Below are positions 1 to 4,436 of a stretch of DNA of 5,422 nucleotides, one piece after another. The DNA lies in NCBI GenBank assembly GCA_030151145.1, contig JASLEL010000275.1, positions 1 to 5,422 of the forward strand, written 5' to 3'. Under the pieces are notes generated by a model. The model did no database searches, had not been told where the DNA came from, and worked only from the letters and a program-made list of their open reading frames with translations. Position 1 is the first letter of the stretch. Every line of letters begins with the position of its first letter. The translations under genes were made by a program, and so were the position numbers. The stretch comes from Aquirhabdus sp. Its GTDB lineage: Bacteria; Pseudomonadota; Gammaproteobacteria; Pseudomonadales; Moraxellaceae.

Positions 1-97
1 TTAAACAATGCATGAACCCTGCGCGAGCATGACCTAAACAATGACGATCAGTGGCGTTGACGATGGATACGCATATTCTGTACATCCTTACGCTGCA

Positions 98-901
98 TCA
101 GCCATTATGATCTTCGATGGCGCAACTGTGTCCCCGATACCGGCGGTAGCTTTCCCGCACCCAGGCCGTCGCGGGGTGTCCAGCCCAATGAGAGAGCCAC
201 TGCTCAACTGCAGCAGGTCGGGGGGATGCAAAGGTGACGGGGTACTGCTCGGGGAAGACGAGCGCAAACAGGATGACCGCAGCCGTCAGGTCTGCGATGC
301 TGAATTGTCCGCCGACCAGATATCCGTCGGCATTGATATGCTGGGCGACAAAGTCCAGCGCTTCCTTGGTCTTGCGGTAGCCTTCGGCGACGCGGGCGGG
401 ATGAATGCCCATATCCAGTTGCATGATGGTGCGTGTGACGGGGAATGTCGCCCTGTAGAGTGCACGGACACGGGGCGGATAGCCGATGGAGAATAAGTCC
501 GCAGCGCAGTCTGTCGCGGGCAGAAACGCTGCAAAGAAGGCGCGGCGGACATGCGGTCCATATGCATCGAACCACTGCTGTAAGGCCAGCGCCTGCTCGC
601 GCAGCACGGGGTCCTCTGGGTAGAGCGATGGCCCAGACCCATGCTGCTCGAGATAATCGATGATGGCGGCAGAGCCTTTGACCAGCGTGCTGCCATGCCG
701 GATCACCGGGACTTGCTTTTGTCCAGTACGCAGCAGCATCGGGATGGCATGGGGTCCGGGCATGAGTGAATGCAGGATATAGGGAATGCCTTTGTGGTCC
801 AACGCCCAGCGGACCTTTTCAGGATACATCGATAGTCGGAACTGCCAGAGTTCGAGCGGGGATTGGACGCGGGTCGATTCGGCTGCCTGATGGATGGACA
901 T
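98..901 (-). CDS. Glutathione S-transferase family protein
   Basis: A 267-residue soluble protein with two-domain GST architecture, expected to act in the cytoplasm by joining glutathione to electrophiles or using it as a cofactor. The N-terminal thioredoxin-like domain spans about residues 16-90. It has the entry motif SMYPEKVRWAL (24-34), the QVPVI stretch with the cis-proline P65, and the glutathione-contact turn KGSAAI (75-80), where S77 is kept but the usual preceding acidic residue is glycine. The all-alpha C-terminal domain (about 100-250) carries the conserved N-capping box FSIADLTAA. About 15 residues precede the first strand, slightly longer than usual. The start at 901 is supported by GGAG five bases upstream (907-910, reverse strand) and a sigma70-like promoter behind it. 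It is divergent from the TetR-type regulator, which may control it. The substrate cannot be told from sequence; the family call is firm and the subclass is not. Confidence 0.9.
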   Translation of the reverse strand: MSIHQAAESTRVQSPLELWQFRLSMYPEKVRWALDHKGIPYILHSLMPGPHAIPMLLRTGQKQVPVIRHGSTLVKGSAAIIDYLEQHGSGPSLYPEDPVLREQALALQQWFDAYGPHVRRAFFAAFLPATDCAADLFSIGYPPRVRALYRATFPVTRTIMQLDMGIHPARVAEGYRKTKEALDFVAQHINADGYLVGGQFSIADLTAAVILFALVFPEQYPVTFASPRPAAVEQWLSHWAGHPATAWVRESYRRYRGHSCAIEDHNG

Positions 902-924
902 GGGGGCTCCGGCTTTATCGGTTT

Positions 925-953
925 TTTTTAAATAGCGCCTGTATGTTTGTCAA
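925..953 (-). promoter_or_regulatory. Predicted sigma70 promoter of the GST gene
   Basis: On the minus strand there is a perfect -35 box TTGACA (948-953), a 17-bp spacer and a -10-like TAAAAA (925-930, 4 of 6 matches). The expected transcription start near 918 gives a short leader ending at the GGAG/ATG of the GST gene. The call rests on the consensus -35 and ideal spacing; the -10 is imperfect. Confidence 0.55.
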
Positions 954-993
954 TGAGGCCGCGCGATCACGCTGTAGAAGGCGGTCATGAACG

Positions 994-1022
994 CAGACAG
1001 CACACGCATCCGTGTATACAAT
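994..1022 (+). promoter_or_regulatory. Predicted sigma70 promoter of the TetR-family gene
   Basis: CAGACA (994-999, 4 of 6 to TTGACA) lies 17 bp upstream of TACAAT (1017-1022, 5 of 6 to TATAAT). The predicted transcript would start near 1029, giving a leader of about 20 nt before the ATG at 1050. The -10 box lies inside the 17-bp palindrome at 1013-1029, as expected for an autorepressed TetR-family gene. Confidence 0.5.
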
Positions 1023-1029
1023 GTAAACA
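1013..1029. promoter_or_regulatory. Candidate TetR-family operator (17-bp inverted repeat)
   Basis: The sequence TGTATACAATGTAAACA is two 8-bp arms, TGTATACA and TGTAAACA, around one central A. Seven of the eight arm pairs are complementary, and the left arm is itself a perfect palindrome. Size and symmetry fit a TetR-family dimer site. It covers the predicted -10 box of the regulator gene, so binding should block that promoter. It is about 60 bp upstream of the GST -35 box, so any effect on GST would be less direct. A degraded similar stretch, TGTATGTTTGTCA, occurs at 940-952 over the GST -35 box. Confidence 0.55.
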
Positions 1030-1049
1030 TATAGACAGACTAATAGAGA

Positions 1050-1700
1050 ATGTGCACGGTGTCAACATTAAATCAGGATCACATCCAGCCTGAAGCAACA
1101 ACGAGCAGTTATCATCATGGCAATCTGCGCGAAACGCTGCTGAGTGAAGGGCTGAGACGACTGGAGGCGACATCCGATGGTGAGGTGAGCCTGCGTGAGC
1201 TGTCGCGTCTGATCGGGGTCTCCGCCAATGCGGTGTATCGGCACTTTGCCAACAAAGAAGCATTGCTGACGGCGCTGGCGGCGCGTGGGTTTGAGCAGTT
1301 GATGACGGCACAGGCCGAAGCGGTGCAGTCTACGCCCAATGCCATGCAGGGGTTTCTGACGGCAGGTCGGGTGTATGTGCATTTTGCCCGACAGCATCCG
1401 GCGTTGTTTCGTTTGATGTATGGGCGCTTTGCGGTGACTCACCGGGATGAGCATCTGCAGATGGTGGCGCAACTGGCCTATGAGGGCATGCGCTATTGTG
1501 CGGCGAATGCCTATCAATTGGACATGGAAAGTGAGCAGAGCAAAATCATTGCCGCACGCGCATGGAGTATGGTGCACGGCTTAAGCCAGCTCATCATCGA
1601 TGGTCAGTTTGATCGCCATGCGGATGATCTGGATGCATTGGTTGAGCGTGTCATTCAGATTGATCTCGGTGCATCCGCCCCTGCGCGTGAGGGGAGATGA
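1050..1700 (+). CDS. TetR/AcrR-family transcriptional regulator, WHG-type C-terminal domain
   Basis: A 216-residue one-component DNA-binding repressor. The N-terminal part contains the YHHGNLRE signature (21-28) and a TetR helix-turn-helix at about 47-66 (SLRELSRLIGVSANAVYRHF), followed by the typical NKEALL helix. The ligand-binding half has HPALFRLMYG (116-125) and the W-x3-H-G motif at W172-H176-G177, characteristic of the TetR C-terminal WHG domain. Length is normal. ATG 1050 has only AGAG right next to it, too close for a standard ribosome site; GTG 1059 (V4) has that AGAG ten bases upstream and is a possible alternative start. No later methionine precedes the HTH. It is divergent from the GST gene and 128 bp upstream of the SDR gene on the same strand. 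The palindrome over its promoter suggests autoregulation. Ligand and full regulon are unknown. Confidence 0.92.
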   Translation: MCTVSTLNQDHIQPEATTSSYHHGNLRETLLSEGLRRLEATSDGEVSLRELSRLIGVSANAVYRHFANKEALLTALAARGFEQLMTAQAEAVQSTPNAMQGFLTAGRVYVHFARQHPALFRLMYGRFAVTHRDEHLQMVAQLAYEGMRYCAANAYQLDMESEQSKIIAARAWSMVHGLSQLIIDGQFDRHADDLDALVERVIQIDLGASAPAREGR

Positions 1701-1748
1701 CGACGGAAATGAGGTCATGGGCGGTGATGACTCATCCGGCTGAGAGCC

Positions 1749-1770
1749 ACGCGTGATCCGGTCAACGCGT
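1749..1770. repeat. Inverted repeat ACGCGT-N10-ACGCGT between the TetR and SDR genes
   Basis: Two copies of the palindromic hexamer ACGCGT (1749-1754 and 1765-1770) are separated by ten bases. Allowing one bulged A, the pairing extends to eight base pairs (ACGCGTGA with TCAACGCGT) around a TCCGG loop. There is no T-run after it, so it is not a standard intrinsic terminator. It could be an mRNA hairpin between the two genes or a DNA-binding site upstream of the SDR gene. The structure is visible; its function is a guess. Confidence 0.35.
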
Positions 1771-1817
1771 TCTGCAGGACGCAGGCGTACATTAAAGGGC
1801 AAACTTAAATCCGATGT

Positions 1818-1823
1818 CAGGAG
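1818..1823 (+). promoter_or_regulatory. Ribosome binding site that sets the SDR start
   Basis: CAGGAG lies five bases upstream of the ATG at 1829. The earlier in-frame ATG at 1814 has no purine-rich site in front of it (AACTTAAATCCG), and this Shine-Dalgarno would lie inside its coding region. The start at 1829 is therefore preferred, which shortens the protein by five residues. Confidence 0.8.
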
Positions 1824-1828
1824 CGACC

Positions 1829-2656
1829 ATGTCTCACACTCAATTACGCGGTAAAACCATCCTCATCACGGGCTCGTCCAGCGGCATCGGCGAGCAGGCC
1901 GCCAAGCAGCTGGCACAGTCTGGTGCCAGAGTCTGCCTCTTGGCGCGCCGGGCCGATGAGCTGGCGCGGGTGGCGGAGGAGATACGGGCTGCGGGTGGTC
2001 TGGTCTGGACTTATCCGGTGGATCTGACCGATGCGTCGGCACTGGATGCGTGCGCTGATCAGATACTCGCTGAGCATCCGCGCATCGATGTACTGGTGAA
2101 TAATGCCGCGCGCTCGATCCGGCGGCCGATCCTTGATGCACTGGACCGCATGCATGACTATGAGCGCACCATGCAGATTAATTTCTTTGCGGCAGTCAGG
2201 CTGACCATGAAATTCATTCCGCGCTTCCTTGAGCAGCGGTCGGGGCATGTGGTGAATATCTCGACCATGTCGACGCAGGTGCCAATTCCGCTGTTTTCGG
2301 CTTACCTTGCGAGCAAATCCGCGCTGGAGTCGTTTTCGCGCTCGCTGCTGATGGAGCTGGGTGACCGGGGCGTACGGGTGTCGGTGGTGTATTTTCCGAT
2401 GGTGCGTACGCCGATGTCCTCCCGCACGGCGATCTACAAGCATATGCGCATGATGGATCAGGCGCAGGCTGCAGGCTGGATCGTGTCTGCGATCGAGAAG
2501 AACAGCGTGCGCGTGTCGAGTCCGGCTGGCGTGGTGAGCAGTGTGGTGCTGACGGCAGTGCCTGATCTGGTGATGCGGGCGATGCGACCGCTGTTTCGGC
2601 GGATGGATGAGCGGCTCAAGCAAAAGCTGACCGATGACACCGTCCGGCGGGATTAG
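1829..2656 (+). CDS. SDR-family NAD(P)-dependent oxidoreductase, Acr1-like branch
   Basis: A 275-residue classical short-chain dehydrogenase/reductase that interconverts carbonyl and alcohol groups with NAD(P)H; no signal peptide is seen. The Rossmann fold shows TGSSSGIG (14-21), ARR at 39-41 (basic residues after beta-2, favouring NADPH), D65, NNAA (91-94) and N118. The catalytic Y159-L-A-S-K163 is intact. The position 13 residues before Tyr, normally serine, is T146, with S145 and S148 beside it. FSAYLASKSAL and PMVRTPM (190-196) resemble the fatty acyl-CoA reductase (Acr1-like) SDR group, and a basic, partly hydrophobic tail (about 240-270) might contact a membrane or lipid. The exact substrate is inferred only weakly; another lipid or xenobiotic carbonyl is possible. 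It lies downstream of the TetR gene on the same strand and may be co-transcribed or have its own promoter. Confidence 0.88.
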   Translation: MSHTQLRGKTILITGSSSGIGEQAAKQLAQSGARVCLLARRADELARVAEEIRAAGGLVWTYPVDLTDASALDACADQILAEHPRIDVLVNNAARSIRRPILDALDRMHDYERTMQINFFAAVRLTMKFIPRFLEQRSGHVVNISTMSTQVPIPLFSAYLASKSALESFSRSLLMELGDRGVRVSVVYFPMVRTPMSSRTAIYKHMRMMDQAQAAGWIVSAIEKNSVRVSSPAGVVSSVVLTAVPDLVMRAMRPLFRRMDERLKQKLTDDTVRRD

Positions 2657-2838
2657 ATTCGGCGGCGAGCCGCATGGTCTTTGTGCATCGTCTCGTGTCT
2701 GGTGTGGTGCAGGTAGGATAGGGGCAGGTGAGTCTGCCCTGAATCACTGGCACGGTAAAGATTGGAGATTTTACTGGATTGATAGAGGCAAATCGCTTTA
2801 TGATCCCTGCTGATAAAGTGCGACGTAGCGCACACCTG

Positions 2839-2883
2839 CAGAAACCGCCGGATCGTGCATCATCCGATGAGCGGTGTGATCTG
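2839..2883. repeat. Nested imperfect stem-loop in the intergenic gap
   Basis: The inner stem CGGAT (2849-2853) pairs with ATCCG (2862-2866) around an eight-base loop. It is directly continued by ACCGC (2844-2848) pairing with GCGGT (2871-2875), with ATGA bulged on the 3' side. An outer CAGA (2839-2842) can pair with TCTG (2880-2883). This gives ten base pairs in the core plus four outside. No T-run follows on either strand, so it is not an intrinsic terminator. It may be a structured RNA element, a regulatory site or chance. Confidence 0.35.
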
Positions 2884-2911
2884 ATCGCGGGTATGATGAT
2901 ATGGGGTTGTG

Positions 2912-2932
2912 ATCACCTTGGGCTTGGGTGAT
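2912..2932. repeat. Perfect 6-bp inverted repeat ATCACC-N9-GGTGAT
   Basis: ATCACC (2912-2917) and GGTGAT (2927-2932) are exact reverse complements around TTGGGCTTG. The site is over 300 bp upstream of the DsbA-like start. Six-base arms arise easily by chance in this TGAT-rich stretch, so an operator role is only a possibility. Confidence 0.2.
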
Positions 2933-3170
2933 GCTGGTGAGATGTCGGCGCTAGTCTACGGCGTTTAACCGCACAATGTACTGATAAAAAAGATGAAATC
3001 GTGTGGGTGAGTACAGGGAATATCGGACCTGAGACGGCTCTGGATGGGCTGATACGGCTGGGGTGAAGGCGCATACGATGCGGCGTCAGGCCATATGAGT
3101 TTGATTTTTGCACGACACTGTCTTGTATTTTGTACTTTATCTCTAGACGATAATCCGTATGCTATTGCGC

Positions 3171-3204
3171 CTGAAAACAAGTTTCTCCGTCTGAAAGCAA
3201 ATCT
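3171..3204 (+). promoter_or_regulatory. Tandem direct repeat CTGAAAnCAA, 20-bp phase, upstream of the DsbA-like gene
   Basis: CTGAAAACAAGTTT (3171-3184) recurs as CTGAAAGCAAATCT (3191-3204), matching at 11 of 14 positions and offset by exactly 20 bp, close to two helical turns. Direct repeats with this phasing are typical of sites for OmpR/PhoB-type response regulators or other dimers that bind head to tail. The pair lies 39 to 72 bases before the start codon. If the -10-like GATAAT at 3149-3154 is used, the repeats lie in the leader RNA instead. Confidence 0.35.
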
Positions 3205-3228
3205 TGACGAGAGACAAAATTTTGCTTT
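3194..3228 (+). promoter_or_regulatory. 8-bp inverted repeat (possible leader hairpin) before the DsbA-like ribosome site
   Basis: AAAGCAAA (3194-3201) is the exact reverse complement of TTTGCTTT (3221-3228), with 19 bases between. The second arm overlaps the perfect palindrome CAAAATTTTG (3215-3224) and ends two bases before the ribosome site AGGG (3231-3234), which is eight bases from the ATG. A TTGACG (3204-3209) with TTTAAG 17 bp downstream could form a promoter, but its -10 would overlap the ribosome site. The dyad is therefore either an operator or a translation-affecting hairpin. Confidence 0.35.
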
Positions 3229-3242
3229 TAAGGGTTTAGATC

Positions 3243-3917
3243 ATGACCACCTTACATTATATCTATGATCCGCTGTGCGGCTGGTGCTATGCAGCATCTC
3301 CGCTGATCGCGGCGGCACGCGCACATCTGCCAGTCGTACTGCATGGCGGCGGCATGATGGCCTATGGTCATCGCCAGCATGTGACACCGGAGCTGCGCAA
3401 CTATGTGATCGCGCATGATCAGCGGATCGCCACACTGACGGGGCAGCCGTTTGGTGAGGGGTATTTTGAGGGTTTGCTACGTGATACGACCGTGACGCTG
3501 GACTCTGAGCTGCCGATCACGGCGGTGATGGCGGCGGAGGCACTGGCAGCGCGGGGATTGGATATGCTGGCGCGTATCCAGACTGCGCACTATGTCGAAG
3601 GTCGCCGGGTGTCTGAGTTTGAAGTGTTACGTGCATTGGCTGTTGAGATTGGGCTGGATGGGGCGGCGTTTGAGGCGGCTTATCAGCGTCATTCCGGCAT
3701 CCTGACCTGGCATCATATCGAGCAGAGTCGCACGCTTCTGGAGCAGGTTGGTGGTCGTGGATTCCCGACCTTGCTGCTGGAGCGCGATGGACAGTATCAG
3801 GTGGTGGCGCTCACGGCTTTTTTGGGCAAACTGCCTGCATGGCAGAAGTGGCTGAGCGATGCGGTACCTGCGAGTGAGCCTACTGAGGCACCGGTGTGCC
3901 GGATTGACGGCTGCTGA
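3243..3917 (+). CDS. DsbA-family (FrnE-like) thiol-disulfide oxidoreductase
   Basis: A 224-residue thioredoxin-fold protein of the DsbA/2-hydroxychromene-2-carboxylate isomerase/FrnE superfamily, predicted to reduce, oxidise or isomerise disulfides. The first strand (LHYIYDPL, 4-11) leads into the redox motif C12-G-W-C15. A helical insertion fills about 50-160, and the cis-proline loop GRGFPTLLL contains P175. No signal peptide or lipobox precedes the active site, so it should work in the cytoplasm, unlike periplasmic DsbA. The last six residues are CRIDGC, a C-x4-C pair (C219, C224) like the extra motif reported for Deinococcus FrnE. The start at 3243 is supported by AGGG eight bases upstream and by the strand beginning right after it. 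Transcription appears independent of the SDR gene. The 3' end overlaps the convergent gene at 3880-4308 by 38 bp. The family is certain; the partner protein is unknown. Confidence 0.9.
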   Translation: MTTLHYIYDPLCGWCYAASPLIAAARAHLPVVLHGGGMMAYGHRQHVTPELRNYVIAHDQRIATLTGQPFGEGYFEGLLRDTTVTLDSELPITAVMAAEALAARGLDMLARIQTAHYVEGRRVSEFEVLRALAVEIGLDGAAFEAAYQRHSGILTWHHIEQSRTLLEQVGGRGFPTLLLERDGQYQVVALTAFLGKLPAWQKWLSDAVPASEPTEAPVCRIDGC

Positions 3918-4308
3918 GCCATGTGAGGTAGCCTTGATGGATGGATGTGAGTCCATCCTCGGTTTGCTGCCATTCGAGCAGTATTGGATTAATGGCAAGC
4001 TCGTCGATGATCGTATGGATCGCGTGGTTTAACCCGGCTTCCACGATACGCAGGCTGTCGCCGTAGATCACCAAGACTGGCGGTTCCCAGTCGTTTTGTG
4101 CCAGTTGCACGACCAATCCATTGGACAGTCGGATCAGGAATCCGCAATGAGGCCCGAGGCCGTCTTCGTGCCAGCGTTGCACATGGATGTCCGGTATCCG
4201 CTTCCTGAAGTCCTCACACGACACTGATGGTTGGAAAGAGAGCAAGGGGATATGCGTTCCCCGACAGCGGTAATAAAACACCTGTTTGAGCGGATGGTCG
4301 TAAGGCAT
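3880..4308 (-). CDS. Hypothetical protein, 142 aa, function not recognised
   Basis: I do not recognise this protein. It has a balanced, globular-looking composition with alternating hydrophobic residues in apparent strands (CGFLIRLSNGLVVQLAQ and PPVLVIYGDSLRIV), then a probable helix (NHAIHTIIDELAI). There is no signal peptide or membrane segment. Three cysteines and several histidines (RCRGTH, SCEDF, GPHCGF) are present but form no standard metal site. The ATG at 4308 is directly preceded in frame by TAG, and the protein has no other methionine, so this start is well defined; AGGTGA lies nine bases upstream (4318-4323, reverse strand). It seems to be a single-gene unit: a terminator separates it from the thiolase, and it runs tail to tail into the DsbA-like gene with a 38-bp overlap. 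It could be a lineage-specific small protein. Its reality as a gene is likely but not proven. Confidence 0.68.
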   Translation of the reverse strand: MPYDHPLKQVFYYRCRGTHIPLLSFQPSVSCEDFRKRIPDIHVQRWHEDGLGPHCGFLIRLSNGLVVQLAQNDWEPPVLVIYGDSLRIVEAGLNHAIHTIIDELAINPILLEWQQTEDGLTSIHQGYLTWLSSRQSGTPVPQ

Positions 4309-4343
4309 CTAGCGGGATCACCTGTGAATGTCGGTTGTCTCGA

Positions 4344-4372
4344 TTTTTACCCGCTTCTCATCTTGAACGCAA
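4344..4372 (-). promoter_or_regulatory. Weak predicted promoter of the hypothetical gene
   Basis: On the minus strand TTGCGT (4367-4372) is followed, after 17 bp, by TAAAAA (4344-4349). Both boxes are poor matches (3 and 4 of 6), but spacing is ideal and the site falls just after the terminator at 4386-4415, where an independent gene would need a promoter. Confidence 0.3.
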
Positions 4373-4385
4373 ATCGATACGCCAT

Positions 4386-4415
4386 AAAAAAGCGAGCCGT
4401 TCGGCTCGCTTTTTT
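4386..4415. terminator. Bidirectional Rho-independent terminator
   Basis: A perfect hairpin, GCGAGCC (4392-4398) with GGCTCGC (4403-4409) around GTTC, is flanked by six A (4386-4391) and six T (4410-4415), so it ends in a U-tract on either strand. On the minus strand it begins 21 bases after the thiolase stop codon and should end that transcript. It separates the thiolase from the hypothetical gene at 3880-4308. In the other direction it would stop any read-through from the DsbA-like gene. Confidence 0.95.
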
Positions 4416-4436
4416 CATGTTTGATCAGTCTTAGGA

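Larger units (their letters stand above)
2657..3242. other. Long intergenic region without a credible gene
   Basis: This 586-bp gap separates the SDR and DsbA-like genes. Short open frames on the minus strand (2653-2835, 2913-3113, 2965-3180) have low-complexity translations, no recognisable motif and no convincing ribosome site. Just after the SDR stop, GCGG-CGAG-CCGC (2662-2673) is a short hairpin without a T-run, at best a weak terminator. The middle (about 2840-2945) is rich in TGAT/GATG words and holds two dyad structures, listed separately. From about 3100 onward the sequence turns AT-rich, with GATAAT at 3149-3154 as a possible -10 box, and this last part is probably the promoter and leader of the DsbA-like gene. 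A non-coding RNA or a decayed gene cannot be excluded. Confidence 0.6.

Noticed and set aside
2..43. 9-bp direct repeat TAAACAATG at 2-10 and 35-43
   Set aside because: It is short, AT-rich and isolated, with no third copy or flanking mobile element; chance is likely. The rest of 1-97 shows no gene or terminator I can support.
41..496. 151-codon plus-strand open frame opposite the GST gene
   Set aside because: It is antisense to a well-supported GST, has no ribosome site, and its translation shows no recognisable domain.
1814..1828. Earlier ATG for the SDR (five extra residues)
   Set aside because: There is no ribosome site in front of it, whereas CAGGAG is well placed for the ATG at 1829.
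1844..2623. 259-codon minus-strand open frame opposite the SDR gene
   Set aside because: The translation is extremely rich in His and Arg, as expected from the antisense of a GC-biased gene, with no motif; the SDR on the other strand has all its family signatures.
3068..3171. Distant inverted pair GCATACG (3071-3077) and CGTATGC (3156-3162), with nearby GGCGCA/TGCGCC
   Set aside because: The arms are short, almost 80 bp apart and pair in an inconsistent register, so a real element is not supported.
2653..3180. Short minus-strand frames in the intergenic gap (60, 66 and 71 codons)
   Set aside because: Low-complexity Ser/His/Arg/Pro-rich translations, overlapping one another, with no motif or convincing ribosome site.
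4231..4434. 67-codon plus-strand open frame
   Set aside because: It runs through the bidirectional terminator and overlaps the promoter and 5' part of the minus-strand hypothetical gene.
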